Positions 7,974 through 18,803 of a DNA stretch of 64,000 nucleotides are shown piece by piece; the first letter of the stretch is position 1; each line of letters starts with the position of its first letter. Origin of the DNA: Pseudomonadota bacterium (GTDB lineage: Bacteria > Pseudomonadota > Gammaproteobacteria > Burkholderiales > Rhodocyclaceae); assembly GCA_018241685.1 (NCBI GenBank), contig JAFEDJ010000021.1:1-64000 (forward strand), in the 5' to 3' direction. Position numbers and translations under genes: made by a program. The notes beneath the pieces were generated by a model. That model worked only from the letters and a program-made list of their open reading frames with translations, did not search any database and had not been told where the DNA came from.

Positions 7974-9719
7974 TTAGTGGCTGGAAGCAGCCGCGGCACC
8001 GATACCGGTTTCGGAACGGATCAGCTGGGCGGCGAAGTCTTCGCGCTCCTTCTGGGCATTCGGGCTGCGGTCGAGCAGCGAGAAGATCCAGATACCGACG
8101 AAGCCGATGGTCATGGAGAACAGGGCCGGCGAGGTGTAGGGGAACGGAGCAGATCCCTTCGGGTTGCCCAGCACAGCCACCCACACGGAGTCGGACAACA
8201 CGGTCATCAAGACGGCACTGATCAGGCCGAGGAAACCGCCGATCACCGCGCCCTTGGTGGTGCAATCCTTCCACAGCACGCTCATGAAGAGCACCGGGAA
8301 GTTGGCGGAAGCCGCGATGGCGAAAGCCAGGGACACCATGAAGGCGATGTTCTGCTTCTCGAAGGCAATGCCAAGCACGACGGCGATGATGCCCAGAACA
8401 ACAGTGGTGATACGGGATACACGCAGTTCGGCGGCGGAATCCGCATTGCCGTTTTTGAACACGGTGGCATACAGGTCGTGGGACACGGCGGAAGCGCCGG
8501 ACAGGGTCAGACCCGCAACCACGGCCAGGATGGTGGCAAAGGCAACCGCGGAGATGAAGCCGAGGAAGATGTTGCCGCCAACCGCGTTGGCCAGGTGGAT
8601 TGCCGCCATGTTGCCGCCGCCCTTCAGCGCGCCCTTGGCATCCAGGAACTCCGGATTGGTCAGCACGAAGGTGATCGCACCGAAGCCGATGATGAAGGTC
8701 AGGATGTAGAAGTAGCCGATCCAGACGGTCGCCCAACCCACGGACTTACGGGCTTCCTTGGCATCCGGCACGGTGAAGAAGCGCATCAGGATGTGGGGCA
8801 GACCAGCGGTACCGAACATCAGGGCCATACCGAAGGAGATGGCGGAGATCGGGTCCTTCACGAAGGTGCCCGGCCCCATGATGGAGTCGCCCTTCTTGGC
8901 GGCAGCCACAGCGATATCCACGCCCTTGGCGGCAGCCTCCTCGATCAGCTTGGCATCCTTGGCGGCCAGCGCGGTCTTGATCTCGACCGCCTTGGCAAAC
9001 ATCGCCTCGGGGCTGAAACCGAACTTGACCAGCACCATGAAGGCCATGAAGGAGGCACCGGCGAGCAGCAGGCAGGCCTTGATGATCTGCACCCAGGTGG
9101 TGGCCGTCATGCCGCCGAACAGCACGTAGACCATCATCAGCGCGCCAACCACGACCACCGCGATCCAGTATTCGAGACCGAACAGCAGCTTGATCAGCTG
9201 ACCGGCACCGACCATCTGAGCGATGAGGTAGAAGGCCACGACGACCAGCGTGCCGGATGCCGCGAAGGCGCGGATCGGAGCTTGCTGGAAGCGGTAGCCG
9301 GCCACGTCGGCAAAGGTGAACTTGCCGAGGTTACGCAGACGCTCGGCCATCAGGAAGGTAATCACCGGCCAGCCGACCAGGAAGCCGATCGCATAGATCA
9401 GGCCATCGTAGCCGTTGGCCATCACCGCGGCGGAAATACCCAGGAAGGACGCGGCAGACATGTAGTCGCCAGCGATCGCCAGGCCATTCTGGAAGCCGGT
9501 GATGCCACCGCCGGCGGTGTAGAAGTCGGCTGCCGACTTGGTCTTGCCGGCCGCCCACTTGGTGATGAACATCGTGAAGGCGACGAACACGCCAAACATG
9601 ATGATCGCAGTCCAGTTGGTGGCCTGCTTCTCAGCCTGGCCCAGATCGGCACCAGCCGCCAACGCAGCACCGGAAGCCACGACGGCCAGCAGGCCGAGGA
9701 AAAGTTTGGAAACGCGCAT
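7974..9719 (-). CDS. actP: Cation/acetate symporter ActP (SSS family)
   Basis: A 581-residue sodium:solute symporter that imports acetate and related short monocarboxylates. It has an N-terminal signal-like segment and about 13 membrane helices. SSS/ActP signatures include [21 protein letters not shown] near residues 66-86 and [19 protein letters not shown] hydrophilic, Ala/Lys-rich insertion near residues 230-275 makes it slightly longer than E. coli ActP. The start is ATG 9719, whose A overlaps the last base of the DUF485 stop (TGATG), so translation is coupled. It forms a two-gene operon with the DUF485 protein, the usual arrangement. Confidence 0.95.
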   Translation of the reverse strand: MRVSKLFLGLLAVVASGAALAAGADLGQAEKQATNWTAIIMFGVFVAFTMFITKWAAGKTKSAADFYTAGGGITGFQNGLAIAGDYMSAASFLGISAAVMANGYDGLIYAIGFLVGWPVITFLMAERLRNLGKFTFADVAGYRFQQAPIRAFAASGTLVVVAFYLIAQMVGAGQLIKLLFGLEYWIAVVVVGALMMVYVLFGGMTATTWVQIIKACLLLAGASFMAFMVLVKFGFSPEAMFAKAVEIKTALAAKDAKLIEEAAAKGVDIAVAAAKKGDSIMGPGTFVKDPISAISFGMALMFGTAGLPHILMRFFTVPDAKEARKSVGWATVWIGYFYILTFIIGFGAITFVLTNPEFLDAKGALKGGGNMAAIHLANAVGGNIFLGFISAVAFATILAVVAGLTLSGASAVSHDLYATVFKNGNADSAAELRVSRITTVVLGIIAVVLGIAFEKQNIAFMVSLAFAIAASANFPVLFMSVLWKDCTTKGAVIGGFLGLISAVLMTVLSDSVWVAVLGNPKGSAPFPYTSPALFSMTIGFVGIWIFSLLDRSPNAQKEREDFAAQLIRSETGIGAAAASSH

Positions 9720-10027
9720 CACTTGGTGGCCTCCTTGATAACCTGAGCCTTCAGATCGTCAAACTCGGTGTTGGCCCGGCGGATATAAATGCCGGTAATG
9801 ATGATGGTGAAAAAGATGACTCCCAAGCCAATGGGAATCCCGAGCGAGGTCACGCCAGCGCCGGTCTTCTGCGCCAGAAATTCCTTGTCGAAGGCCACCA
9901 GCATGATGTATCCGTAATACACGATCATCATCATGGCCGTCATAACCCACCCGTAGGCGTTGCGTTTCGAAACCAGCTCCTGGTATTTGGGATTTGCCCG
10001 GATGCGGTCGCCGAGTTCGTCTCTCAT
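9719..10027 (-). CDS. DUF485 domain-containing membrane protein (YjcH-like)
   Basis: A 102-residue protein with two membrane helices (about 25-47 and 60-84) and charged ends, matching DUF485/YjcH. These proteins almost always precede actP and are thought to assist the permease; the mechanism is not known. The start at 10027 has a strong AGAGGAGG ribosome-binding site five bases upstream; an upstream in-frame ATG at 10066 lacks one. The stop overlaps the actP start. The region 10028-10178 upstream should hold the operon promoter. Confidence 0.9.
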   Translation of the reverse strand: MRDELGDRIRANPKYQELVSKRNAYGWVMTAMMMIVYYGYIMLVAFDKEFLAQKTGAGVTSLGIPIGLGVIFFTIIITGIYIRRANTEFDDLKAQVIKEATK

Positions 10028-10178
10028 TTTTTCCTCCTCTCCAATTAACCTTTGCCGAGGAACCACAGGATTCCTCTCAGGGTGATGTCAAGGTACCGGG
10101 CCTCCCTTACTGCGAACTTACGTATTCTATGAACCGATAAAAGTCCTTAATAAAGAACAAGAGGCCCCCAGAAAGCAG

Positions 10179-10202
10179 AAAACCCCGCCGAAGCGGGGTT
10201 TT
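10179..10202 (-). terminator. Terminator of groESL
   Basis: A perfect 10-bp stem AAAACCCCGC (10179-10188) and GCGGGGTTTT (10193-10202) has the loop TTCG on the minus strand, followed by TTCTGC. It lies 26 bp after the groL stop and before the DUF485-actP promoter region. Confidence 0.85.
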
Positions 10203-10228
10203 CCAAGGCTTTGGGAGCCGGGCGGGAA

Positions 10229-11878
<1,650 letters not shown>

Positions 11879-11935
11879 TTAGTATTTCTCCGGAATTCTT
11901 TATCTAGGGACTGGGGAAGACGCGGGTGGCGAGGC

Positions 11936-12226
11936 TCAGGCCTCGAGCACGCCCATGATGTCTTCTTCGCGCATGACCAGCAGTTCCTGGCCATCGACCT
12001 TGACGGTCTGGCCGGCATACTTGCCGAACAGGACGCGGTCACCAACCTTGACATCCATCTTGCGCACTTCGCCGCTCTCGAGGATCTTGCCGTTGCCGAC
12101 AGCCAGGATCTCGCCCTGATCGGGCTTCTCACCGGCGGAATCGGGGATCACGATGCCGCTGGAAGTGGTGCGCTCGGCTTCAACGCGCTTGACGATCACG
12201 CGATCATGCAAGGGACGGATATTCAT
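11936..12226 (-). CDS. groES: Co-chaperonin GroES (Hsp10)
   Basis: A 96-residue GroES starting [18 protein letters not shown]. It has the mobile loop [15 protein letters not shown] near residues 20-34 and the C-terminal region [13 protein letters not shown]. It caps the GroEL ring. AGGAGA lies upstream of the ATG. It is the first gene of the groESL operon; the promoter and CIRCE operator lie at 12324-12378. Confidence 0.99.
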   Translation of the reverse strand: MNIRPLHDRVIVKRVEAERTTSSGIVIPDSAGEKPDQGEILAVGNGKILESGEVRKMDVKVGDRVLFGKYAGQTVKVDGQELLVMREEDIMGVLEA

Positions 12227-12323
12227 CTATAGATCTCCTACTCGTTTCAAACCGGGCAAGGCTGCCCGACGGAAAAATGCGTTGGCCAATTCAGGTCTTG
12301 GCGAGAACCGGGGACGACGCCTA

Positions 12324-12350
12324 TTAGCACTCACCCCCAACGAGTGCTAA
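12324..12350 (-). promoter_or_regulatory. CIRCE operator (HrcA-binding inverted repeat)
   Basis: TTAGCACTC (12324-12332), a 9-base spacer, and GAGTGCTAA (12342-12350) form a perfect match to the CIRCE consensus. It lies about 100 bp before groES and directly abuts the -10 box, so HrcA bound here would block transcription until heat shock. Confidence 0.95.
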
Positions 12351-12378
12351 TAATAGGGTCGCCCAGAACGCTTTTCAA
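12350..12378 (-). promoter_or_regulatory. groESL promoter (sigma-70, possibly also sigma-32)
   Basis: On the minus strand: -35 TTGAAA (12378-12373), a 17-base spacer, and -10 TATTAT (12355-12350). The same region reads CTTGAAA, 14 bases, CCCTATTA, which approximates a sigma-32 promoter. The -10 box shares its last base with the CIRCE element. Confidence 0.7.
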
Positions 12379-12482
12379 GTCCGCTTGCACAGCTTTTTCA
12401 CTTCCTTCATATGCGCGGCACCTCTCCTGCCAGGAAACACAACGCAAGCTTTGCGCAAGAAAAAAGTAAGCTCACCGACAGA

Positions 12483-12498
12483 AAGTCTTTCTAGACTT
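12483..12498. promoter_or_regulatory. Inverted repeat upstream of the metal-efflux operon
   Basis: AAGTCT-TTCT-AGACTT is a perfect 6-bp inverted repeat ending 28 bp before the first efflux gene. It could be an operator for the operon's own response regulator or a short leader hairpin. This is the only clear symmetric element in the divergent 12227-12526 region apart from CIRCE. Confidence 0.35.
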
Positions 12499-12526
12499 AG
12501 CTAACTGCCCCATCCCAGATCCCGGC

Positions 12527-13789
12527 ATGCGTCCCTGTCCCTTCTTCATCCTGGCCGCCCTTGCGCTGCCCCTCCCCTGCCTAGTGCAGGCCGCCGACGT
12601 CCAGCCCCTGGGTCTTGCTGACGCCGATCGCCTGCTGCTCGAAGCCAACCCGGCCATCGTCCAATCTCGCACAGCCCTGGCCGGCGCACGCGCCGGCATC
12701 GACATCGCAGCGGCCCGACCGAACCCGCAGCTGACCGTCGGGGCCACCTCTGTCGATCCCGGCGCGAAGGGCAGCGGCGGCTACTGGAAACGCCCCACTG
12801 ACAACGTCGTACGCATCGACCAGGTGTTCGAGCGCGGCGACAAGCGCGCGCTGCGCCTGCGCGCCGCAGAAAGCAACCTGACCGCTACCCAGGCCGACCT
12901 GGACAACACCATCCGCCTGGCCCGCATCGACCTGGCCAACGCCTGGCTCGACCTGCGCGCGGCCCGCGAGATCCGCCGCATCGCCGACGAGAACGCCGCC
13001 CTCGCCCGCCGCGCCGCCGACGCCGCCGAGCTGCGCGGCAAGGCCGGTGACCTGGCTGGAGTGGACGTGGCCCGCTTCGCCGCCGATGCCGCCCGTGTCG
13101 CCAACGACGCCGTGCAGGCCGAGCTGGACCTGTCCCGCGCCCGTGTCGCGCTGGCGCTGCTGCTCGGCAACCGTGTCCCCGCCGATCGCGTCGATACCAC
13201 CGACGAATGGCCTGGGGCCGACGCCCTGCCGGCACCAGGCGCATCAAGTGCAGGCGAGCGCTACGACATCGTGGCCGCCCGCCAGCGTGTCGAACAGGCC
13301 AATGCCTTGCGTGACGTGGCCCGCGCCCAGCGCACCCGCGACGTGTCGATCGGCGTGCAGTACGAACACACGCCGGTCAATCCGAACAGCACCGTTCCCG
13401 AAAACGCCTACGGTCTCAGCGTCTCCATCCCGCTGTTCCTCGGCTACGACTACCGTGGCGATATCGCCAAGAGCGAAGCCGATTACATTGCCGCCGAACA
13501 GCAGCTCGTCGCCACCCAGGCCGGCGTCAGCAGCGAGCGGACTCGCCTGCGCGCCGAGCAGGCAGCCAGCGCAGCACGCTTCACCCGCATTCGCGACGTC
13601 GTGCTGCCGGCCGCCGAACGGGCCGCGCGCGGAGCCGACATCGCCATCCAGAAAGGCGGCATGAGTCTCACCGACTATCTCGACACCCAGCGCACCCTGC
13701 GCGCCACCCGCATCGAGGCCATCCAGGCCCGCGCCGACCTCGCCCGCGCCGCCATGCTGCTGCGCCTGGCCGGAGACACCCAGCAATGA
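12527..13789 (+). CDS. TolC-family outer-membrane efflux protein (CzcC-like)
   Basis: A 420-residue protein with a Sec signal peptide (MRPCPFFILAALALPLPCLVQA) and two outer-membrane-efflux repeats rich in long amphipathic helices; GNRVP and IQKGGMSLTDYLDTQRTLR are typical CzcC-type segments. It forms the trimeric outer-membrane tunnel of a CBA-type metal efflux pump. Its stop overlaps the start of the adaptor gene (ATGA), and the pump and two-component genes follow in the same direction. Confidence 0.9.
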   Translation: MRPCPFFILAALALPLPCLVQAADVQPLGLADADRLLLEANPAIVQSRTALAGARAGIDIAAARPNPQLTVGATSVDPGAKGSGGYWKRPTDNVVRIDQVFERGDKRALRLRAAESNLTATQADLDNTIRLARIDLANAWLDLRAAREIRRIADENAALARRAADAAELRGKAGDLAGVDVARFAADAARVANDAVQAELDLSRARVALALLLGNRVPADRVDTTDEWPGADALPAPGASSAGERYDIVAARQRVEQANALRDVARAQRTRDVSIGVQYEHTPVNPNSTVPENAYGLSVSIPLFLGYDYRGDIAKSEADYIAAEQQLVATQAGVSSERTRLRAEQAASAARFTRIRDVVLPAAERAARGADIAIQKGGMSLTDYLDTQRTLRATRIEAIQARADLARAAMLLRLAGDTQQ

Positions 13790-14943
13790 AAACCCGACTG
13801 ATCGTCATCGCCGCGGCTGTGGCCGCCGCTGCCGGCGGCGCCTACGTATATATTCACAACGGTACGGACGAAGCCACCTCCGAACCGGTGGTCATGAAGC
13901 CGTCGGCAGAGCCCGGCGTGCTGCGCTTCCCAACCGCTGCGCCGCAACTCACCCAAATCAAGGTGGAACGGGCCGAAGTGGCGCCGGTGCCGCTGGACGA
14001 ACCCCTGGCCGCCCGTGTTGCCTACGACGAGAACGCCACCGCCCGTCTGTTCGCGCCGATCGCTGGCCGTGTGCTGGAGATCCACGCCAACATCGGCGAC
14101 CAGGTCAAGGCCGGTCAGGTTCTCGCCATCCTCGATGCGCCCGAGCTGGGTACCGCTGCAGCCGATCTCGCCAAGGCTCAGGCCGACGCCCACCAGAAGA
14201 AAGCCGCCTTCGAACGCAGCAAGAGCCTCTTCGATGCGGAAGTCGTCCCCAAGCGCGATCTCGAAGCGGCCCAGTCCGACTGGCACCAGGCCCAGGCCGA
14301 GGTCGAACGGGCCCGCCTGCGCCTCGCCAACCTGACGCCGGGCAACGGCGCCGCTCAGGGCGGTGAGCGTTACGTACTGCGCGCACCGATCGCCGGCATC
14401 GTCGCCACCCGCCGCATCAACCCGGCGATGGAGGTCCGTCCGGACGCCGACGAGCCGCTGTTCGTGGTCACCGACATGAGCCGCCTGTCGGTCCTCGTCG
14501 ATGTTCCCGAGCGTGATCTGCCGCTGGTCACCGTCGGCAAATCCGCCCAGGTGGAAGTCTCCGCCTATCCCCACCGCAGCTTCGTGGGCAAAGTCGTGCG
14601 CGTCGCGCCGACCCTCGACCCGCAGACCCGCCGCGTGCAGGCGCGGGTCGCCGTCGACAACAAGGAAGGACTGCTGAAGCCTGAGATGTACGCCAAAGTC
14701 GGCATCCTCGCCGACAACCAGGGCGAGCTGCCAAAGATCCCGACCGGCGCGCTGCTGGTGGAAGGCGTCAAGAACTATGTCTTCGTCGAACGGGAGCCCG
14801 GCGTCTTCGAGAAGCGGGAAGTGACGCTGGCGGTGCAGACCCGCAGCTACGCCTACGTCTGGCAGGGCATCAAAGCCGGCGAGAAGGTCGTCGGCGTCGG
14901 CGCCCTGCTTCTCAACGCCGAACTGGCCAGCAGCTCCCGCTAA
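13786..14943 (+). CDS. RND efflux periplasmic adaptor (CzcB/CusB-like membrane fusion protein)
   Basis: A 385-residue adaptor with an N-terminal membrane anchor (residues 4-26). A biotinyl-lipoyl half-motif (GRVLEIHANIGDQVKAGQVLAILDAPELG, about 90-118) precedes an alpha-helical hairpin (about 120-180), beta-barrel and membrane-proximal domains. It links the inner-membrane pump to the outer-membrane channel. The start overlaps the CzcC-like stop by 4 bp. The N-terminus lacks a His/Met-rich metal-binding extension, so it does not point to one metal. Confidence 0.9.
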   Translation: MKTRLIVIAAAVAAAAGGAYVYIHNGTDEATSEPVVMKPSAEPGVLRFPTAAPQLTQIKVERAEVAPVPLDEPLAARVAYDENATARLFAPIAGRVLEIHANIGDQVKAGQVLAILDAPELGTAAADLAKAQADAHQKKAAFERSKSLFDAEVVPKRDLEAAQSDWHQAQAEVERARLRLANLTPGNGAAQGGERYVLRAPIAGIVATRRINPAMEVRPDADEPLFVVTDMSRLSVLVDVPERDLPLVTVGKSAQVEVSAYPHRSFVGKVVRVAPTLDPQTRRVQARVAVDNKEGLLKPEMYAKVGILADNQGELPKIPTGALLVEGVKNYVFVEREPGVFEKREVTLAVQTRSYAYVWQGIKAGEKVVGVGALLLNAELASSSR

Positions 14944-14955
14944 GGACGCACCGGC

Positions 14956-17900
14956 ATGTTCGACTCCATCATCACCGCAGTCCTGCGCCAGCGCGCCTTC
15001 GTCATCATCGCCGCGCTGGCCCTGCTCGTTTACGGCCTGTATTCCTTCAGCCAGATCTCCATCGAGGCCTTCCCGGACGTGCAGGACGTGCAGGTCCAGG
15101 TCGTCACCCAGGCCATCGGCCAGGCTCCGGAAGAGGTCGAGCGCACCGTCACGCTGCCGATCGAGCGCGAGATGAGTGGCGTGCCGGGCATGACCCAGCT
15201 GCGCTCGGTGTCGATTACCGGCCTGTCGGTGGTCACCCTCACCTTCAACGAGAAGACCGCCGACTACTTCGCCCGCCAGCAGGTACTGGAGCGCCTGCAG
15301 ACCGTCAATCTGCCGCCGGGCGTGCAGCCCACGCTGGCCCCGCTGACCACCGCCGTCGGCGAGATCTACCGCTATGTGCTGGACTCGCCACCGGGCGCCT
15401 CCCAGGAGGAGGTCCGTGCCATCCAGGACTGGACCATCCGCCCGGCCCTGCGCATCGTGCCGGGCATCGCCGACGTGGTGAGCTTCGGCGGCTCGATCCG
15501 CGAGGTGCAGGTGCGCATCGAACCCGACCTGCTGCGCAAGTACGGCGTCAGTCTCGACGACGTCAGCAAGGCCCTGACAGGAGCCAGCGGCAACGGCAGC
15601 GGCGGCCTGCTGCGCCGCGGCGACGAGGCCCTGGTGGTGCGTTCGCTGGGCCTCTTCAACAACCTCGACGACGTCCGTGACGTGGTCGTGGTGGCCCGCG
15701 ACGGCAAACCGGTACGCATCAGCGACGTCGCCGAAGTGGTCGCCGGCGCCCGCCCGCGCTCGGGCATCGTCGCCTTCAACGACCACGATGACGTCATCGA
15801 AGGCATCGTGCAGATGACCAAGGGCGGCAACGCCGCCAAGGTCGTCGAGGCTCTGCGCGCCAAGGTGGACGAGGTCAATGCGCGCCTGCCGGAAGGCTAC
15901 AAGGTCCGCCCGATCTACCAGCGGACCGAGCTGATCGGCCACACCGTCGCCACCGTCGGTGAGAACCTGCTGGTCGGCGCAGTACTGGTCACCGCGATCC
16001 TGCTGATCTTCCTGCGCAACCTGCGGGCGGCGATCATCGTCGCCGCGGTGATTCCGCTGTCCCTGCTGTTCGCCTTCATCCTGATGCACGCGCTGGGCGT
16101 GTCGGCCAACCTCATCTCCCTCGGTGCGGTGGACTTCGGCGTCATCATCGACAGCGCGGTGGTGATGGTGGAAGCCCTGATGGTGCGCCTGGCCTTCGAC
16201 GCCCGCAGCGAGCACCACGGCATCACCTCCCCGGTCGGCCGGCGCATCCATGCCCTCAAGCAGACCTGCATCGAGCTCGGTTCGCCGATCCTGTTCTCGA
16301 AGGCCATCATCATCGTCGCCTTCCTGCCGATCTTCACCTTCCAGCGCGTCGAAGGGCGGATCTTCACGCCGGTGGCGCTGACCCTGTCCTTCGCACTGCT
16401 CGGCGGCCTGATCCTGACCCTGACGCTGGTGCCGACGCTGCTGTCCTTCGCCCTCAACAAGGATATGGCCGAGAAGGAGAGCGCCTGGCTGCACAATCTG
16501 CAGCACCGCTACCGCGACCTGCTGGTGCGCCTGCAGTCGCACCGGGTGGTGACCATCGGCCTGTCCGGCATCTCGCTGGTCGTCGCGCTGGCGCTGGCGC
16601 CGCTGCTCGGCTCGGAATTCCTGCCCAAGCTCGACGAAGGCAACATCTGGCTGACCGTTACCCTGCCCCAGTCCTCTTCCCTCTCCAACACCAAGGAGAT
16701 CGAGCGCAAGGTGCGCGGCATCCTGCTCAGCTACCCGGAAGTGAAGGCGGTGATCACCCAGGTCGGCCGCCCCGACGACGGCACCGACCCGAAGGGCCCC
16801 AACAACCTGGAAATCCTCGCCGACCTCAAGCCCCACGGCGAATGGCGCTTCGCCAGCAAGGACGCGATGGTGGACAGCATGGCCGCCAAGCTGGCCACCA
16901 TCCCTGGCCTGCCGTCCAACTTCTCGCAGGTCATCGAGGACAACGTGGAGGAGTCCCTGTCCGGCGCCAAGGGCGAGCTGGCGGTCAAGGTCTTCGGCCC
17001 CAACCTGCAGGTGCTGGAAGCCAAGGGCCAGGAGATCGCCACCGTCCTCAACCACATCCAGGGCTCCGCCGACGTGGCGGCCCTGCCGGTCGGCGGCCAG
17101 AGCGAGGTGGACATCCGCCTGCAGCGCGAAGCCCTGGCCCGCTACGGCATCCTGGTGAACGACGTGAACGCGATGATCCAGACGGCCCTCGGCGGCACCG
17201 CGGTCAACGTGTACTACGACGGCGAGCGGCGTTACGACGTGACGCTGCGCTTCGGCCCGCAATACCGCGACCAGGTGGACGACATCGCCCACCTGCCGGT
17301 GGCCCTGCCCGACGGCAAGGGCAGCATCCCCCTCGGCGACCTGGCCGACATCGAGCTGCGCCAGGGTGCATCGCGCATCCAGCGCGAAGCCGGCAGCCGC
17401 AACGTGATCGTCAAGGCCAACCTGCGTGGCCGCGACCAGGGAAGCTTCGTCGCCGAAGCTCAGCAGAAGGTCGCCGCCGAAGTCTCACTCCCGGCGGGCT
17501 ACTCCGTCACCTGGGGCGGCCAGTTCGAGAACCAGCAGCGCGCCATGGGGCGCCTGAAGGTCATCGTGCCGATCACCCTCGGGGCCATCTTTTCGCTGCT
17601 GTTCTGGGCTTTCAAGGACATCCGTCCAGCCCTGCTGGTGCTGGCGATGGTGCCTTTCACGCTGATCGGCGGCTTCGCCGGGCTGGCCGTCGCCGGCCTG
17701 CACCTGTCGGTATCGGCGGCAGTGGGCTTCATCGCGGTGGCCGGCATCTCGGTGCAAAACGGCGTGATCATGGTCGAACAGGTCATCGAGATCGCCCGCC
17801 GCGGCGCCACCCGCACCGAGGCTATCCTCGACGGTGCGATGCTGCGCCTGCGCCCGATCGTGATGACCGCCCTGATGGCCGGCCTCGGCCTGCTGCCGGC

Positions 17901-18072
17901 GGCTCTATCCCATGGCATCGGCTCGGAAACCCAGCGCCCCTTCGCGGTGGTGATCGTCGGCGGCATCGTCAGCGCCACGATCTTCACGCTGTTGCTGCTA
18001 CCCGTACTGTTGTCCTTCGGCGGCCCCAAAGACGGCGGCCAGAACGGCAGCCGAGACGGCCACGAAGGCTGA
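14956..18072 (+). CDS. Heavy-metal efflux RND pump (CzcA/CusA family)
   Basis: A 1038-residue inner-membrane proton/metal antiporter with two repeats, 12 predicted helices and large periplasmic loops. The proton-relay triad of CzcA-type pumps is present in the fourth helix as DFGVIIDSAVVMVE: D393, D399 and E406, spaced +6 and +13. This supports divalent-cation export (Co/Zn/Cd/Ni class) rather than the Cu/Ag class, whose motif differs. Serine follows the second Asp where CzcA has glycine. The gene begins 12 bp after the adaptor gene. The length is normal for the family. Confidence 0.93.
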   Translation: MFDSIITAVLRQRAFVIIAALALLVYGLYSFSQISIEAFPDVQDVQVQVVTQAIGQAPEEVERTVTLPIEREMSGVPGMTQLRSVSITGLSVVTLTFNEKTADYFARQQVLERLQTVNLPPGVQPTLAPLTTAVGEIYRYVLDSPPGASQEEVRAIQDWTIRPALRIVPGIADVVSFGGSIREVQVRIEPDLLRKYGVSLDDVSKALTGASGNGSGGLLRRGDEALVVRSLGLFNNLDDVRDVVVVARDGKPVRISDVAEVVAGARPRSGIVAFNDHDDVIEGIVQMTKGGNAAKVVEALRAKVDEVNARLPEGYKVRPIYQRTELIGHTVATVGENLLVGAVLVTAILLIFLRNLRAAIIVAAVIPLSLLFAFILMHALGVSANLISLGAVDFGVIIDSAVVMVEALMVRLAFDARSEHHGITSPVGRRIHALKQTCIELGSPILFSKAIIIVAFLPIFTFQRVEGRIFTPVALTLSFALLGGLILTLTLVPTLLSFALNKDMAEKESAWLHNLQHRYRDLLVRLQSHRVVTIGLSGISLVVALALAPLLGSEFLPKLDEGNIWLTVTLPQSSSLSNTKEIERKVRGILLSYPEVKAVITQVGRPDDGTDPKGPNNLEILADLKPHGEWRFASKDAMVDSMAAKLATIPGLPSNFSQVIEDNVEESLSGAKGELAVKVFGPNLQVLEAKGQEIATVLNHIQGSADVAALPVGGQSEVDIRLQREALARYGILVNDVNAMIQTALGGTAVNVYYDGERRYDVTLRFGPQYRDQVDDIAHLPVALPDGKGSIPLGDLADIELRQGASRIQREAGSRNVIVKANLRGRDQGSFVAEAQQKVAAEVSLPAGYSVTWGGQFENQQRAMGRLKVIVPITLGAIFSLLFWAFKDIRPALLVLAMVPFTLIGGFAGLAVAGLHLSVSAAVGFIAVAGISVQNGVIMVEQVIEIARRGATRTEAILDGAMLRLRPIVMTALMAGLGLLPAALSHGIGSETQRPFAVVIVGGIVSATIFTLLLLPVLLSFGGPKDGGQNGSRDGHEG

Positions 18073-18116
18073 GGCCCCACTCAAACAGCCCGTCCTTCAC
18101 CGACAAAAGACCTACC

Positions 18117-18803
18117 ATGCGCATCCTCATTGTCGAAGACGACCCCCTGCTGGCCGATGGCGTCGCGCAACTGCTGCGCGGTGCAGGCTTCACCACCGAT
18201 TACGTGGGCACCGCCGAACTGGCGGAGGCTGCGCTGTCCGCCGAGAAGTTCGATCTGCTGGTACTCGACATCGGCCTGCCCGGCATGGACGGACTGGAAC
18301 TGCTGAGCCGCCTGCGGGCCCGCCACAATCCGGTCCACGTGCTGATGCTGACCGCCCGCGACGCCCTCAACGAACGCGTACGTGGCCTCAACCTGGGCGC
18401 CGACGACTACCTCACCAAGCCCTTCGCGGCAGTCGAGTTGCTCGCCCGCGTCAATGCGCTGGCCCGGCGCAGCCGCGGCCAGGGCAGCGCGCGGCGCGAA
18501 TTCGGCCCCCTCGCCCTCGACGAGGAAGCCCACCGGGCCTGGCTGAACAACCAGCCGCTGGAACTGCCGCAGCGGGAATGGGCGATCCTGACCTTTCTGC
18601 TCGACAACCTGGAACGCGTCCTCAGCAAGGAGCGCATCGTCGCCGCCGTGTGTTCGTGGGACGAAGACATGAGCGAAAACGCCGTCGAAGTGTACGTCTC
18701 CCGCCTGCGCACCAAGTTGGAGCCGGCAGGCATCCGCATCCGCACCGTCCGCGGGCTGGGCTACATGCTCGAAGACATGCCCCATGACGCGAAGCCTGCG
18801 TAA
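18117..18803 (+). CDS. OmpR-family response regulator of the metal-efflux operon
   Basis: A 228-residue regulator starting MRILIVEDD at ATG 18117; a longer reading of the frame upstream overlaps the pump gene and is spurious. The receiver domain has E7, D8, D9, phospho-acceptor D51 (LVLDIGLPGMDG) and LTKPF. The winged-helix C-terminus has ENAVEVYVSRLRTKLE. It lies 44 bp after the pump gene and overlaps the kinase gene by 20 bp. By position it is the CzcR/QseB-type activator of the efflux operon; the metal signal is not visible in the sequence. Confidence 0.92.
   Translation: MRILIVEDDPLLADGVAQLLRGAGFTTDYVGTAELAEAALSAEKFDLLVLDIGLPGMDGLELLSRLRARHNPVHVLMLTARDALNERVRGLNLGADDYLTKPFAAVELLARVNALARRSRGQGSARREFGPLALDEEAHRAWLNNQPLELPQREWAILTFLLDNLERVLSKERIVAAVCSWDEDMSENAVEVYVSRLRTKLEPAGIRIRTVRGLGYMLEDMPHDAKPA

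Noticed and set aside
13675..17292. A 1205-codon open frame on the minus strand opposite the RND pump genes
   Set aside because: It is antisense to czcB/czcA-like genes, is rich in His/Asp/Gln/Gly from GC-skewed codon shadows, and has no family resemblance.
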